Shown one piece after another: positions 17,451 to 28,031 of a stretch of DNA of 64,000 nucleotides. The notes under the pieces are model-generated. The model worked only from the letters and a program-made list of their open reading frames with translations, made no database searches and had not been told where the DNA came from. Location of the stretch: positions 963,793 to 1,027,792 of the forward strand of contig NZ_RBZU01000001.1 in NCBI RefSeq assembly GCF_003628125.1, read 5' to 3'. Position numbers and translations under genes: made by a program. Numbering within the stretch: the stretch's first letter is position 1; each line of letters starts with the position of its first letter. The DNA comes from Pararobbsia silviterrae. Its GTDB lineage: Bacteria > Pseudomonadota > Gammaproteobacteria > Burkholderiales > Burkholderiaceae.

Positions 17451-18635
17451 TCACGCGCCCACGCCGAACAACGTGCCGATGCGATCGACCGCCTGCTCGA
17501 TCTTCTCGTACGCGGTCGCATACGAGAGCCGCAGATAGCGACGTGGCGCGGCCGTGCCGAAGTCGAGGCCGGGCACGAGCGCGACACCCGCGTCATGCAG
17601 GATCGCACGCGTGAGCGCCGCGCTGTCGCCGCGCGCCGCGTGCGGGACATCGTTGCAGTCCGCGTAGACGTAGAACGCGCCGTCGGGCACGACGGGCACG
17701 CCGAAGCCGAGCGTGCGCAGCGCGGGCACGATGAAATCGCGGCGTCGCTTGAATTCGCGGCGGCGCGCTTCGAAGATCTCGAGCGTCGCCGGCTCGAAGC
17801 ACGCGAGCGCCGCGTACTGCGAGACCGCCGACGGGCAGATGAACAGGTTCTGCGCGAGCTTCTCGAAGACCGCGACCCACTGCGGTGGCACGACCAGCCA
17901 GCCGAGCCGCCAGCCCGTCATGTTGAAGTACTTCGAAAAGCTGTTGACCGTCACGACGTCTTCGCCGAGCGTCAGTGCCGTGACCGGATGCGCGTCATAG
18001 CTCAGACCCTGGTAGATCTCGTCGACGACCGTGAAGCCGCCGCGTGCGCGCACGACGTCGACGAGCCGCCGGAGTTCATCGGGCTCGATCGACGTGCCCG
18101 TCGGATTCGACGGCGACGCGAGCAGCACGCCGCGCGTGCGCGGACTCCAATGCTGTTCGACCTGCGCGGCCGTGAGCTGGAAGCGTTCGGCCGGACCGCT
18201 CGGAATCATGACGGGCTTGCCGTCGGCGGCCGACACGAAGTGGCGGTTGCACGGATAACAGGGATCGGGCATCAGCACTTCGTCGTCGCGATCGACGAGC
18301 GCCGTGCAGGCCAGCAGCAGCGCGGCCGATGCGCCGGCCGTCACGATGATGCGCGATGCGTCGACATCGATGCCGTGCGCGTCGCGATAGAAGCGCGCGA
18401 TGGCCTCGCGCAAGGCGGCGAGACCCAGTGCGTCCGTGTACTGCGTGCGTCCGGCGCGGACCGCGGCGGCGGCGGCTTCGACGACCGCCGGAGGCGCGGT
18501 GAAGTCGGGTTGCCCGACCGACATGTGGATGATGTCGCGGCCCGCGCGTTCGAGCTCGGCCGCTTCCTTCATCCACTCCATCACGTAGAACGGCGCGATG
18601 TCGTCGACGCGCGCCGCGAGCTTGGGCAACACCAT
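17451..18635 (-). CDS. PLP-dependent class I/II aminotransferase
   Basis: 394 aa fold-type I aminotransferase. The Schiff-base lysine is in SFSKYFNMTGWRLGW (about residue 233). The substrate/PLP motifs SNPTGTSI and VVDEIYQGL, and the C-terminal Arg in RYLRLSYA, are all present. It most resembles the aspartate/alanine-type subgroup (IHMSVGQPDFTAPP near the start); the substrate cannot be told. It begins four bases after nusB ends, so it is transcribed with ribB-ribH-nusB. That linkage is positional and does not by itself show a role in riboflavin synthesis. Confidence 0.92.
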   Translation of the reverse strand: MVLPKLAARVDDIAPFYVMEWMKEAAELERAGRDIIHMSVGQPDFTAPPAVVEAAAAAVRAGRTQYTDALGLAALREAIARFYRDAHGIDVDASRIIVTAGASAALLLACTALVDRDDEVLMPDPCYPCNRHFVSAADGKPVMIPSGPAERFQLTAAQVEQHWSPRTRGVLLASPSNPTGTSIEPDELRRLVDVVRARGGFTVVDEIYQGLSYDAHPVTALTLGEDVVTVNSFSKYFNMTGWRLGWLVVPPQWVAVFEKLAQNLFICPSAVSQYAALACFEPATLEIFEARRREFKRRRDFIVPALRTLGFGVPVVPDGAFYVYADCNDVPHAARGDSAALTRAILHDAGVALVPGLDFGTAAPRRYLRLSYATAYEKIEQAVDRIGTLFGVGA

Positions 18636-18639
18636 GCGG

Positions 18640-19077
18640 CTAGGACCTCGCGCGCTGCTGCGCGGCTTCGTCGGGCCGGACCTGGGCGGCGAGCTTGTCG
18701 AGCACGCCGTTCACGTACTTGTAGCCGTCGGAGCCGCCGAACGTCTTCGTGAGTTCGACGGCTTCGTTGATGACGACGCGATACGGCACGTCGATCTGGT
18801 TCACGAGTTCGAACGCGCCGATCAGCAGCACGGCGCGCTCGACGGGCGAGAGTTCCTGAATCGGACGATCGAGCAGCGGCTGGAGCTTCGTGCTCAGCGA
18901 TTCGGAATCGCGGATCACGCCCTTGACGAGCGTGTCGAACAACGCCTTGTCAGCCTTGTCGAAGCCGTCCGCTCCACGCAGCTGCGCTTCGATTTCGGTG
19001 TGACCCGCGCTCGCGAGCAGCCATTGATACAGACCCTGCGTGGCAAATTCGCGGGCGCGGCGGCGTGCGCTCTTCAT
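18640..19077 (-). CDS. nusB: Transcription antitermination factor NusB
   Basis: 145 aa, all-helical. The start [20 protein letters not shown] carries the basic boxA-RNA-binding patch, and the family core [33 protein letters not shown] and [10 protein letters not shown] is intact. With NusE (S10) it binds boxA to support antitermination in rRNA operons. The ATG overlaps the ribH stop (ATGA), and GGAG lies inside the ribH tail, so the two are translationally coupled, a common bacterial arrangement. Confidence 0.97.
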   Translation of the reverse strand: MKSARRRAREFATQGLYQWLLASAGHTEIEAQLRGADGFDKADKALFDTLVKGVIRDSESLSTKLQPLLDRPIQELSPVERAVLLIGAFELVNQIDVPYRVVINEAVELTKTFGGSDGYKYVNGVLDKLAAQVRPDEAAQQRARS

Positions 19078-19580
19078 TCAGCATCTCCTTCGTCGTCGTC
19101 TTGCGAATCGTCTTGCGCGAGCTGGTCGAGCGCCGAGGTCAGATTGGCCATTTCGACCGCCACGCGTGCGGCGTCGCGACCTTTCTCGACCATGCGCGCG
19201 AGCGCCTGCTCGTCGTTCTCGGTCGTCAGCACGGCATTCGCGACGGGCAGATTGAAATCGAGCGCGACGCGCGAGATGCCCGTGCCGCTCTCGTTCGAGA
19301 CGAGTTCGAAGTGATACGTTTCGCCGCGGATCACGGCGCCGAGTGCGATCAGCGCGTCGAACTGACCGCTTTCGGCGAGCTTCTGGAGCGCGAGCGGGAT
19401 TTCGAGCGCGCCGGGCACGGTCACGAGCAGCACGTCTTCGCCGACGACGCCGAGGCGTTCGAGTTCTTCGACGCATGCATCGACGAGGCCGTTGCAGACC
19501 GGCTCGTTGAAGCGCGATTGAACGATGCCGATCCGCAGGCCGTCACCGTCGAGGTTGGGTTGGTATTGTCCGATTTCCAT
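19074..19580 (-). CDS. ribH: 6,7-dimethyl-8-ribityllumazine synthase (RibH)
   Basis: 168 aa. It condenses 5-amino-6-ribitylaminouracil with 3,4-dihydroxy-2-butanone 4-phosphate. Active-site stretches are [45 protein letters not shown] (catalytic His) and GVLTTEN-like ([13 protein letters not shown]). The C-terminus has an acidic tail ([12 protein letters not shown]). The ATG at 19580 is the first methionine before the conserved core; the frame is open further upstream inside the ribB region, but that part is a shadow of another gene. It follows ribB by 70 bp and overlaps nusB by four bases. Confidence 0.97.
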   Translation of the reverse strand: MEIGQYQPNLDGDGLRIGIVQSRFNEPVCNGLVDACVEELERLGVVGEDVLLVTVPGALEIPLALQKLAESGQFDALIALGAVIRGETYHFELVSNESGTGISRVALDFNLPVANAVLTTENDEQALARMVEKGRDAARVAVEMANLTSALDQLAQDDSQDDDEGDAE

Positions 19581-19650
19581 GTTCAGGTTCCGGGTTGGAG
19601 TTCGTGTTCGAGTTCGTGTTCGATTGGGATCGCGACGGTCCGGGGGGCCG

Positions 19651-20808
19651 TCAAGCACCGCTATACAGTTCGGCCGTGACGGGCACGGGGCCCTTCGCGC
19701 CGGGCATCGGCACGAAGCCCGTGATCTCGAGCCCGTAGCCCGACATGCTGCTGATCTTGCGCGGATTCGACAGGACCTGCATGCGGCCCACGCCGAGGTC
19801 GCGCAGGATCTGCGCGCCGATGCCGAAGGTCTTGAAGTCGACCGGACGGCGCTTGAGCACTTGCGCCTTGTCCTCCGAGTCGAACGCCTCGAAGACTTCG
19901 AGCAGATGGTCCTGCGAATCGGCGCAATTGAGCAGCACGATGACGCCCGCATCGCGTTCGGCGACTTCGCGCAGCGCCGCGTGCAGCGTCCATGAGTGGG
20001 TCGAGCACGAGGTCTCGAGCAGATCGAGCAGCGAGAGCGGTTCATGCACGCGCACCGCGGTGTCGCGCGCGGGGTCGGGCGTGCCGCGGACGAGCGCGAG
20101 ATGCGCCGCGCCGCTCGGCTTGTCGCGATACATGATCGAGCGGAACGGGCCGTAGACGGTCTGCATCGTGCGCTCGCCGACGCGCTCGATGATCGACTCG
20201 GTCCGGCTGCGGTAATGAATGAGGTCGGCGATCGTGCCGATCTTGAGACCGTGCTCGGCCGCGAATTTGGTGAGGTCGGGCAGGCGCGCCATCGTGCCGT
20301 CGTCATTGATGACTTCGCAGATGACCGCGGCCGACGTGAGGCCCGCGAGCGCGGTCAGGTCGCAGCCCGCTTCGGTATGGCCCGCGCGCACGAGCACGCC
20401 GCCCGGCTGCGCCATGATCGGGAACACGTGACCCGGCTGGACGATATCGTCGACGCGCGCGTTCGGCGCGACGGCGGCCTGGATCGTGCGCGCGCGGTCG
20501 GCGGCCGAGATGCCCGTCGTGACGCCTTCGGCGGCCTCGATGCTGACCGTGAAGGCCGTGCCGTATTGCGTGCCGTTCCGATAGGTCATCAGCGGCAGGT
20601 TCAGCAAACGGCAGCGTTCCTGCGTGAGCGTCAGGCAGATCAGTCCGCGGCCGTATTTGGCCATGAAATTGATCGCTTCGGGCGTGATGAATTCGGCGGC
20701 AACCACGAGGTCGCCCTCGTTTTCACGGTCTTCCTCGTCGACGAGAACGACCATGCGGCCGGCCTTGAGCTCGGCGATGATGTCCTGGGTGGAGGCGATG
20801 GTCGTCAT
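19651..20808 (-). CDS. ribB: 3,4-dihydroxy-2-butanone 4-phosphate synthase fused to a degenerate GTP cyclohydrolase II domain
   Basis: 385 aa. Residues 1-205 form an intact DHBP synthase that makes the four-carbon riboflavin precursor from ribulose 5-phosphate: [10 protein letters not shown] (24-33) binds metal and substrate, and HTEAGCDL (144-151) completes the site. Residues about 210-385 resemble GTP cyclohydrolase II but have lost its chemistry. The ECLTGD and CDCG zinc-ligand motifs read EPLSLLD and SCSTHSW, and the REGRGIGL-type motif is absent. So the name RibBA would mislead; only the RibB activity is supported. A palindrome GCGTA-TTT-TACGC (20846-20858) that contains a TAAAAT -10-like box on the minus strand lies about 40 bp upstream. 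Confidence 0.93.
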   Translation of the reverse strand: MTTIASTQDIIAELKAGRMVVLVDEEDRENEGDLVVAAEFITPEAINFMAKYGRGLICLTLTQERCRLLNLPLMTYRNGTQYGTAFTVSIEAAEGVTTGISAADRARTIQAAVAPNARVDDIVQPGHVFPIMAQPGGVLVRAGHTEAGCDLTALAGLTSAAVICEVINDDGTMARLPDLTKFAAEHGLKIGTIADLIHYRSRTESIIERVGERTMQTVYGPFRSIMYRDKPSGAAHLALVRGTPDPARDTAVRVHEPLSLLDLLETSCSTHSWTLHAALREVAERDAGVIVLLNCADSQDHLLEVFEAFDSEDKAQVLKRRPVDFKTFGIGAQILRDLGVGRMQVLSNPRKISSMSGYGLEITGFVPMPGAKGPVPVTAELYSGA

Positions 20809-20933
20809 GATCGGTTCGAAGAAGCGCCGGCGAGGGCGGCGAGGCGCGTATTTTACGCCATCGCGCGGCCGCGCCGGGCGCATCGTCGCCTACCCGTGGT
20901 CGATTCGTCGCGGATCCGTCGCGTCCCCGTCGC

Positions 20934-23900
20934 CTACCAAGGCGCCGACATCGAGAGCCGCACGCTCTGCATGAAGCTGTTGCTGCCGGTCATCACGCTG
21001 TAATCGAGCGCGAACGTCATCAGACGCATCGCGTACTTCGTGCCGAGCCCGATCTGCATACGGTTCTGGCTCAACGGCGTCGTCGTCACGAAGTAGGCCG
21101 GACCCGCGCCGCTCAGATCGGCGTAGGCGAGCCCCGCCGTGCTTTGGCCGTCGAAGTCGTGCTGGTATTCGATGCGCGCATACGGCAGCAGCAGGCCCCA
21201 TGGCGTGGCTTGCGCGTATTCGGTGCGCAGGCCGAGCGCGCTCGAGACCGTCGTGACCGTCTGGCCGAAATAGGTCAGCGAATCGATGCCCGCGCCGCTT
21301 TCGGTGAAGGCGTCGAGCGTCGCCTGCGAATACGCGATGCGCCCGTACGGCGAAATGAGCCATGCCGCCGAGCGCTGCTCGTAGCCGGCCGACAGCGATG
21401 CGAACGTTTCGCGGCCGCTGCGCGAACCGACGGCGAAAGCGTTCGCATCCGTGTCCCAGCGTTCGGAGTCGAAATTCAGCGAGCCGAACCCGACGACGCC
21501 GTCGACGAACAGCGTCGGCTCGGGCCGGAAGCTGCCGTAGAGCGCGACGCTGTAGCTGTCGCCCGCGCTCTTCGTGCCGTCGCTGCCGATGTCGGTCGAA
21601 TCGTGGCCGTAGCCGAAGCCTGCGCCGATCGAGAACTGATCGGAGATCCGGTAGTCGACGCCGGCCGTCACGCCCGGCGTCGTGAAGCGGAAGCCCGAGC
21701 GTTGGCCGCCCGCGTCGCTGAGCCCGAAATCGACCGAGCCGGCGGTCCAGAACGCGAGATCCGGCAACGCGTCGCCCGAGGCGCGCGAGGGCTTGGACGT
21801 CGCGGATCGCGCGTCCGGCGCGCTCGTGTCCGACGGTGCGTCGAGCGCCCGGTTGGCTCGGATGCATCCGTCTCGCGCGCTCGGCGAGGCGGCGGTATCG
21901 CACGACGCGCTCGGATCGGGCGGGGCGAGCGGGTTGTCGATCGAGATGCCGTTGCGCGACGGTGCGTGCCCCGTGCCGTGCAGCAGTTCGAGCCGATCGT
22001 TGTAGTTCGAGATCTGCGCGGTGCCGAAACGCCGCGCCGCGTCGATCTGCGCATTGATGAGGCCGACGACGTCGGCGTTCGTCGACGGATCGGGCCGCGC
22101 CGCGACCGCGATGAGCACGACGCCGGGCGGCGACGTCCCGACGTCGTTCGTCAGCGTGTACGTGATCGTCGCGGTGCCGGCGAACGTCGCGGCGGGCACG
22201 AAGCGCAGCGTGGTCGCGGCGGGCGTGGTCGCCTGGTGGACGTTCGCGTTGCTCGTCGCGTTGACGATCGTCGCGGTGCCGGCCGACGACGGCGACACCG
22301 AGACGACCGAGGCGCCCGTGAACGGCCCGCCGGTCGCGCCGCTCGAGAGGTCGATCACCGCGGGTTCGCCGGCCGTCGTCGTGACGGTATGTTCGGCCGC
22401 GGCGGTCGGCACGGTGCCGACCGTCACGGTTGCCGTGATCGGCGCGGACGCCCCGCCGCTGTTCGAGATCGTATAGGTGAAGCTCACGTTGCCGGCCGTC
22501 GTGGCGGTCGGCGTGTAGACGATCGAGGTCCCGCTGACGACGGCCGTGCCGGAACTCGGCGCGGTGACGATCGCGAGGCCTGTGAACGGCGCGCCCGTCG
22601 CATTCGCGGTCGCGGCGATCGTGACGGGCGTGTTCGACGGCGTCGTTGCGGTGACCGCCGGCGAGGTCGGTACGGCGACGCTCGCGCTGACCGTGCCTTG
22701 ATAGACCCGGCTGACCGTGAACGGACCGTTGCCCGTGCTGGTGTCGATCGCCGTGATCGTGAAGTTATAGGGGGTGACGGCTGACGGCACGCCCGAGAGC
22801 AGGGCGGTCGACGTATCGAACGCGATGCCGGTCGGCAGTGTGCCGGTGATCCCATAGATGTAAGGCGCGTGGCCCCCGGTCGCGGCAAGGGACTGGTTGA
22901 CCTGCGTACCGACGGTCATCGCGTTCAGGTTCGGCAGCGACAAGGTGGGCGCGGAGACGGTGATGCTGACCGTCGCGGTTGACTGGCCGTAGGTGTTGGA
23001 TACGGTGTATTGAAACGCATCGGATCCGGCGAAGCCCGTGGTCGGTGTGTAGGTCGCGGTCGTGACGGTTCCCGTTGACTGGGCCACGGCGACGCCTTCG
23101 ATTGGCGTGGTGGCGGTGATGCTCGTGACCGCGCCGCCCGTCACGGGCAGCGTGATCAGATAGCCGCTGGCGTCATACGGGACCGTCACTGTGACGGGCG
23201 CGGCGACCGGCGCGATCCCGGCCGCCGTGTAAGTGAACTGGTCGCTGGCGCCTGTTGCGCTCGTCCCTTCCGGTGTCGTGACGGTGACGTCGGCCACACC
23301 CGCGGTGCCCGCGGGCGATGTTGCCGTGATCGAGGTCGGCGAGCTGACGAAGACATTGGTCGCCGCGGTCGTGCCGAACTTGACGCCCGTGGCGCCCGTG
23401 AAATTCGTGCCGGTGATCGTGACCGACGTGCCGCCTGCCGTCGAACCCGTACTCGGGCTGATCGACGCGACGGTCGGAGCCGAAAGATAGGTGTATTGGT
23501 CGAGCCCGTTGACCGCGCTCGTCCCGCCGGGCGTCGTGACGGTGACATTGACCGTTCCGGTGCCCGGAGGCGCCATCGCGGACATCGAGGTCCCCGAGAG
23601 GACCATGAATGACGGCGCCGCGGTCGCGCCGAAGTTGACAGCGGTCGCGTTCACGAAATTCGAGCCGTAGATTATGACCTGAGTGCCGCCCGATGCCGGG
23701 CCGCTGGTCTCGAGGAGCGACGACACCGAAGGCGCCGCGACATACGTGTATTGATCGGCCGCGGTTGTCGCGCTTGTGATGCCCCCCGACGTGACGGTGA
23801 TATCGACGGTTCCGGCTGCGCCTGCCGGGGCCGTCGCCGTGATCTGCGCCGATGAGTTGACGGTCGTCGCGGCGGCCGACGTGCCTCCGAATTGCACGAC

Positions 23901-24203
23901 GCTGTCGTCGCCGAAATTCGAGCCGGTGATCGTCACCGAGGTGCCACCCGCGGTCGGGCCCGCGGTCGGACTGATACTCGAGATGGCCGGAGCGGCGCTG
24001 ACGTCCGCGATCGCGAGACCCGGCAAGGCGAAGAGCGCGGCCAGCACGATGCCGACGGGCGCGAAGACGGATGCGAAAGCGGTCGGTCGCGCGCGCGCGG
24101 CGCACTGTTTCGCGAGCGCTGCGCATGCACGGATCAGCGTCGATAGTCCGGCTGCGCGGATCCGATCGGCGTGCGCGGACATCCCCCGGGGCGGCATGGT
24201 CAT
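20934..24203 (-). CDS. IPT/TIG- and Ig-repeat surface protein with C-terminal autotransporter beta-barrel
   Basis: 1089 aa. A long basic N-terminus leads into a signal segment (about 50-68, cleavage near AIA-D). Three IPT/TIG repeats follow (about 71-155, 156-243, 244-330), each opening with a pattern like [21 protein letters not shown]. Next come a cadherin/Big-like domain, a putative-Ig domain (around [19 protein letters not shown]) and two more Big-like repeats up to about 715. A linker rich in Ser/Ala/Asp leads to an autotransporter beta-domain (about 865-1089) with alternating strands and a terminal Trp. It is probably exposed on the cell surface and could act in adhesion. It lies directly upstream of ribB in the same direction, at the left edge of the accessory block. 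Confidence 0.85.
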   Translation of the reverse strand: MTMPPRGMSAHADRIRAAGLSTLIRACAALAKQCAARARPTAFASVFAPVGIVLAALFALPGLAIADVSAAPAISSISPTAGPTAGGTSVTITGSNFGDDSVVQFGGTSAAATTVNSSAQITATAPAGAAGTVDITVTSGGITSATTAADQYTYVAAPSVSSLLETSGPASGGTQVIIYGSNFVNATAVNFGATAAPSFMVLSGTSMSAMAPPGTGTVNVTVTTPGGTSAVNGLDQYTYLSAPTVASISPSTGSTAGGTSVTITGTNFTGATGVKFGTTAATNVFVSSPTSITATSPAGTAGVADVTVTTPEGTSATGASDQFTYTAAGIAPVAAPVTVTVPYDASGYLITLPVTGGAVTSITATTPIEGVAVAQSTGTVTTATYTPTTGFAGSDAFQYTVSNTYGQSTATVSITVSAPTLSLPNLNAMTVGTQVNQSLAATGGHAPYIYGITGTLPTGIAFDTSTALLSGVPSAVTPYNFTITAIDTSTGNGPFTVSRVYQGTVSASVAVPTSPAVTATTPSNTPVTIAATANATGAPFTGLAIVTAPSSGTAVVSGTSIVYTPTATTAGNVSFTYTISNSGGASAPITATVTVGTVPTAAAEHTVTTTAGEPAVIDLSSGATGGPFTGASVVSVSPSSAGTATIVNATSNANVHQATTPAATTLRFVPAATFAGTATITYTLTNDVGTSPPGVVLIAVAARPDPSTNADVVGLINAQIDAARRFGTAQISNYNDRLELLHGTGHAPSRNGISIDNPLAPPDPSASCDTAASPSARDGCIRANRALDAPSDTSAPDARSATSKPSRASGDALPDLAFWTAGSVDFGLSDAGGQRSGFRFTTPGVTAGVDYRISDQFSIGAGFGYGHDSTDIGSDGTKSAGDSYSVALYGSFRPEPTLFVDGVVGFGSLNFDSERWDTDANAFAVGSRSGRETFASLSAGYEQRSAAWLISPYGRIAYSQATLDAFTESGAGIDSLTYFGQTVTTVSSALGLRTEYAQATPWGLLLPYARIEYQHDFDGQSTAGLAYADLSGAGPAYFVTTTPLSQNRMQIGLGTKYAMRLMTFALDYSVMTGSNSFMQSVRLSMSAPW

Positions 24204-24587
24204 CTGTGTGGTCGTTCTTCTGGTCGGTCGTTTATTTTTTGGGCTCGGATCATTGCTCCGATGATTCCGAACCGCGCTGGATTATATCGACGGAATAAAA
24301 CCGTTCGGATGAATTTAATAAGCGCCTAATCGGATCGACGCGCGGCCGTTGTGTCGTCGTGACAATCGGATGGATCCATGCGCGCATGAAGTCATATATT
24401 CCGATTGATTTGCACGATAATCGGTCGTAAATGCCATGCGCGTGGAGGGTTCGGGACTCAATCGCATCGTCGCTATCGCTGCTTATTGCTTTCAGTCGCT
24501 TTCAATCGGCTTCGGCGATCTGTCGATTCAATATCCGTTCACGTTCTCCGATAAACACACACGAACAACGATTTGATGGAGATCCAT
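24204..24587. promoter_or_regulatory. Divergent intergenic region, AT-richer
   Basis: 384 bp between the autotransporter and the lipoprotein hydrolase gene. Base composition drops between 24220 and 24440. CCGATTGATTT, ATAATCGG and AATCGGAT-type short repeats occur, but no clear promoter was recognised. Confidence 0.35.
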
Positions 24588-25676
24588 GTGAACACACGGG
24601 CGATGCTCGGGGGATGGGCGGCATTGACCTTATGGCTGTGCGCGGGTTGTGCGTCGACGGTCGAGAACTACGGACTGCACGACCATTTTTCCGGAAGCGA
24701 GGCGGTCGCGGGCGCGACGTCGACGCCCGGACAATGCGCGAACACCGCGAACGCGGTCTGGGTCGAAGGCGCGTCGTTTCACGAGTGCATCCGGTATTTC
24801 CCGTCGAGCGATTTCAAGGGCGGCCGCGTCGACCGGGCGATCGTCTTCATGGAAGGCGACGTGCTCGTGGGGCGCGGCGAGTCGTCGCCTAACTACGAAA
24901 AGTGGACGCCGCAACGCGAACTCGACGCGGCCGAACTCGAGCAGCGGCGCAGCGGGACCGCGTATCTGACGCTCGCGCGGCCCGGCGTCGACGGCAGCAG
25001 CGGCGATCAGAAGCGGCGGCGCACGCACTACGAGACGCTCGTGATGAACGCCGCGCTCGACGCGATCAAGGCCCGCTACCGCATTCGCGAATTCGGTCTC
25101 GTCGGCCAGTCGGGCGGCGGCGGCTTGGTCGCGGCGCTGATCGCGGAGCGGCGGGACGTCATCTGCGCGGTGTCGTCGTCGGGGGTGACGTCGGTCGTGT
25201 TTCGCGCGCGGGCAGCCGGGCGTACGACCGATTTCACGGGCACGCCGTTTCGCGACGTCTGGGATCCGATCGACCAGTTGCCGCGCGTGAAGCCGATGGC
25301 GGGTTTCCGGATGTTCGTCACGAGCGACGAAACCGACACCGATGTCGATTTCGGCTCGCAGAACGACTACGTCCAGGCGGCGCTCAAGGCCGGGTTGCCG
25401 ATCCGGCAGATCATGGTTCACGGCGCGGGCAGCCGGCATCACCAGACCTACCGGATCGGCAATCGCGTCGTCGAAGACTGCATGCTCGGCGTGTCGAGCG
25501 ATCGGATCGTGAGGACCTACTCGGGCATGGAGAATCTCTACAACCATATGACCGTGCTCGCCGCGCACGAGCGCGCCTTCGCCGAGGGGCGCTCGAACGA
25601 CGACGCGCTTGTCGGCGGGGCCGCGGGCGGCGGCGTCGACGGGACGCCGGATCGCGATGCGACGATCGCGCGCTGA
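24588..25676 (+). CDS. Putative lipoprotein with alpha/beta-hydrolase fold
   Basis: About 362 aa. I chose the GTG at 24588 because GGAG lies six bases upstream and it starts a lipoprotein signal ending in lipobox LCAGC. The core contains GLVGQSGGGGLVAALIAE, which looks like the nucleophile elbow G-x-S-x-G of an alpha/beta hydrolase. RYRIREFGLVG before it would be the preceding strand, and later SRHHQTY may supply the catalytic His. The N-terminal region around AIVFMEGDVLVGRGE fits the oxyanion-strand position. The substrate is unknown and I cannot assign a named family. It is 106 bp upstream of the GGDEF gene in the same direction. Confidence 0.7.
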   Translation: MNTRAMLGGWAALTLWLCAGCASTVENYGLHDHFSGSEAVAGATSTPGQCANTANAVWVEGASFHECIRYFPSSDFKGGRVDRAIVFMEGDVLVGRGESSPNYEKWTPQRELDAAELEQRRSGTAYLTLARPGVDGSSGDQKRRRTHYETLVMNAALDAIKARYRIREFGLVGQSGGGGLVAALIAERRDVICAVSSSGVTSVVFRARAAGRTTDFTGTPFRDVWDPIDQLPRVKPMAGFRMFVTSDETDTDVDFGSQNDYVQAALKAGLPIRQIMVHGAGSRHHQTYRIGNRVVEDCMLGVSSDRIVRTYSGMENLYNHMTVLAAHERAFAEGRSNDDALVGGAAGGGVDGTPDRDATIAR

Positions 25677-25782
25677 TGCGTGCTCGCGCGTGTCCGCGCG
25701 TACGCTTGCGCGTTCGTGCTGACGTGTGCTTGCTTGTCTTTATTCGTGCGCGTCATCTGACTCACATCAATCGAGCTAGACC

Positions 25783-27798
25783 ATGCTGCCAATTCTTCGG
25801 GGCTTCCGTGGCGATGTGCGCGGCACCACGCGACGTCTGTTGCGGGCATTGCCGCTTTTTGTGTGCTTCGCGCTGTCGATGCGTCACGCGGACGCGGCAG
25901 AATCGGCGTCGGCGTCATCGGTGTCCGCTTCCGTGTCCGCGATGGCCGCCGTCGATGGCGCGCTGCTCAACGACCACGCGGACGTCCTGATCGATTCGAC
26001 GGATTCGATGACGTTTGACGACGCGCGACGCTCGACGGCGTTCGAACCGCTCGGCGGCCGTACGGCCCTGGGCCTGATCGATCACCCTGTCTGGCTGCGC
26101 GTCCATGTGCGCGCGCCGGCCGGCGACGCGGTACAGGGCAACGCGACACCGGGCGACGTGACGCGTGACGCATCCGAGCCTGGTGAATCGAAGCCGGGTG
26201 ACTTGAAGCCCGGCGAAGCGAAGCCGGATGCAGGGAAGCCGGATGAGGCGAAGTCCGGTCCCGCCACGCAGACCTGGTGGCTCGATCTGTCGCCGTTCTC
26301 GATGGCCGATGTCCAGATCTTCACACCGGGCGCCGACGCCGCGCAGTGGCGGATCGTGCACACGGGCGAGGAGCAACCGTTCGCGTCGCGGCCGCTCGCG
26401 TGGCGTCAGTTCCTGGTGCCGGTCACGCTGCGCGACGCGCAAGACACGACCGTCTATCTGCGGCTGCGCGGCTACAACACGCTTGTCGTGCCGATGCGGA
26501 TCTGGCGGCTGAGCACGTGGGCACGGCATGCGCTCGCCGACTATCTCGTGATCGGCGTCTGCCTCGGCGTGATGGGCGGTCTCGCGCTCTACAACCTGCT
26601 GCTCGCCGCGCGGCTGCGTCAGACGATCTTCGTGCTCTATGCCTTGCTCGTGTCGAGCTACGCCGTCTTCTCGGCGGATCTGCTCGGACTCGGTTCGCAG
26701 TATTTGTGGCCCGCGTCGTTCGTCGGCGTCGTGGGGCGCAATCAGGCGCTTGTCTGTCTCTACGGCTGTTTCGGCGCGTTGTTTCCGCTCTACCTGCTCG
26801 ACCATGCGCGCGTGACGCGCTGGTATCGGCCCGTGCTGCATACGGTCGCCGCGATCTACGCGGTGTCGTCGCTGTTCGCGTTGCACGGCGCGTACGGGAT
26901 CGCGGGCCTCGTGATTCAGGCGCTGCCGTGCGTCTGGTTTCCGATCGTGATCGGCGTCGCGCTCTATCGGAGCGCGATGGGTTTCCGGCCCGCCTGGTAC
27001 TACTTGATCGGCTATGGCCCGGTCATCGTCGCGTTGACGATGCTGATTCTGATCGGACAGAACACGCTGCGCGCGACGCCGCTCACGATGCATGCGTTTC
27101 TCGTCGCGGGGGCGTTCGAAGCGATCCTGTTTTCGCAGGCGCTGGCCGAGCGCTTCAACATCCTGCGCCGCGAACGCGAGCGTGCGCTCGAACTCGCGGT
27201 CGGCGCGAAACACGATCAATGGCGCGCGGCCGAGGAACACAAGGCCGAACTCGAAGCGAAGGTCGCGTTGCGCACGCACGAACTCGAATCGAGCGAGGCG
27301 GCGCTCAAGCAGCTCGCCTACTACGACGCGCTGACCGAGCTACCGAACCGCTTGCTGTTCCGCGACGACTGCGAGCGGCTCATCGACGCGTGCCGGCGCG
27401 ACGGCGGCACGTTCACGCTGGCCGTCGTCGATCTCAACGGTTTCAAGCGCGTCAACGACACGCTCGGCCATCACGCGGGCGACCATCTGCTGCGCGTCGT
27501 CGCGCGGCGTCTGCGCGACGCCGTTCGCGAACGGGATACGGTGTCGCGTCTCGGCGGCGACGAATTCGGCATTCTGTTTCCGGAACTCGCGCGCGACCGC
27601 ATCGCGGGCGGCGCGCTGCTCGATGCGCTGCACGAGGCGTGCGCAGAGCCCGTGCTTTACGAGGGCGGTGTCATGCAAGTCAGCGGCAGCATCGGTCTCG
27701 CGACGTTCGGCGACGCGTGCGCCGATCGCGATGCGATGTACCGCGCGGCGGACCGCGAGATGTATCGCGCGAAGTCCGTGCATCAGGTGCAGCTCTGA
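25783..27798 (+). CDS. 7TMR-DISM sensor diguanylate cyclase
   Basis: 671 aa. A signal peptide (to about residue 40) precedes a periplasmic DISMED2-type sensor domain (about 50-235). That domain is interrupted by a Pro/Gly/Lys/Asp low-complexity insert (about 120-162, repeats of KPGE/KPGD/KPDE). Seven TM helices follow (about 245-455), then a coiled coil and a C-terminal GGDEF domain (about 505-670). The active motif is intact (LGGDEFG, about 589-595), and an RxxD inhibitory site (RERD) lies exactly five residues before GGDEF, so product inhibition is expected. It would make c-di-GMP in response to an extracytoplasmic signal, possibly a carbohydrate, by analogy with the sensor fold. Confidence 0.92.
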   Translation: MLPILRGFRGDVRGTTRRLLRALPLFVCFALSMRHADAAESASASSVSASVSAMAAVDGALLNDHADVLIDSTDSMTFDDARRSTAFEPLGGRTALGLIDHPVWLRVHVRAPAGDAVQGNATPGDVTRDASEPGESKPGDLKPGEAKPDAGKPDEAKSGPATQTWWLDLSPFSMADVQIFTPGADAAQWRIVHTGEEQPFASRPLAWRQFLVPVTLRDAQDTTVYLRLRGYNTLVVPMRIWRLSTWARHALADYLVIGVCLGVMGGLALYNLLLAARLRQTIFVLYALLVSSYAVFSADLLGLGSQYLWPASFVGVVGRNQALVCLYGCFGALFPLYLLDHARVTRWYRPVLHTVAAIYAVSSLFALHGAYGIAGLVIQALPCVWFPIVIGVALYRSAMGFRPAWYYLIGYGPVIVALTMLILIGQNTLRATPLTMHAFLVAGAFEAILFSQALAERFNILRRERERALELAVGAKHDQWRAAEEHKAELEAKVALRTHELESSEAALKQLAYYDALTELPNRLLFRDDCERLIDACRRDGGTFTLAVVDLNGFKRVNDTLGHHAGDHLLRVVARRLRDAVRERDTVSRLGGDEFGILFPELARDRIAGGALLDALHEACAEPVLYEGGVMQVSGSIGLATFGDACADRDAMYRAADREMYRAKSVHQVQL

Positions 27799-28031
27799 GG
27801 ATCGAGCGGCGTGCCGCGCGTTCGCGCTCGGCGCGTCGACCGATCCGCATGGATCATCGGCCGGACTGATGCGCGTTGCCGCGCCCCCGCGCGCGTTTGA
27901 GCGCGCCTCGCCCAGCAACAATATCCGCGTTCGGGTACCGTGCGCCTGAGATCCACGTTCGGGCCGCCGGCAGACGATGCGCGGTGCGGCCCCGCGTGGC
28001 GAGGCGGCGCGCATTCGAGTCCGGGGGCGAT

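Noticed and set aside
20884-20938. Direct repeat CGTCGCCTACC (20884-20894, 20928-20938) as an attachment site of the accessory block
   Set aside because: Both copies are on the same side of the block, there is no copy near 36600, and no integrase gene is present.
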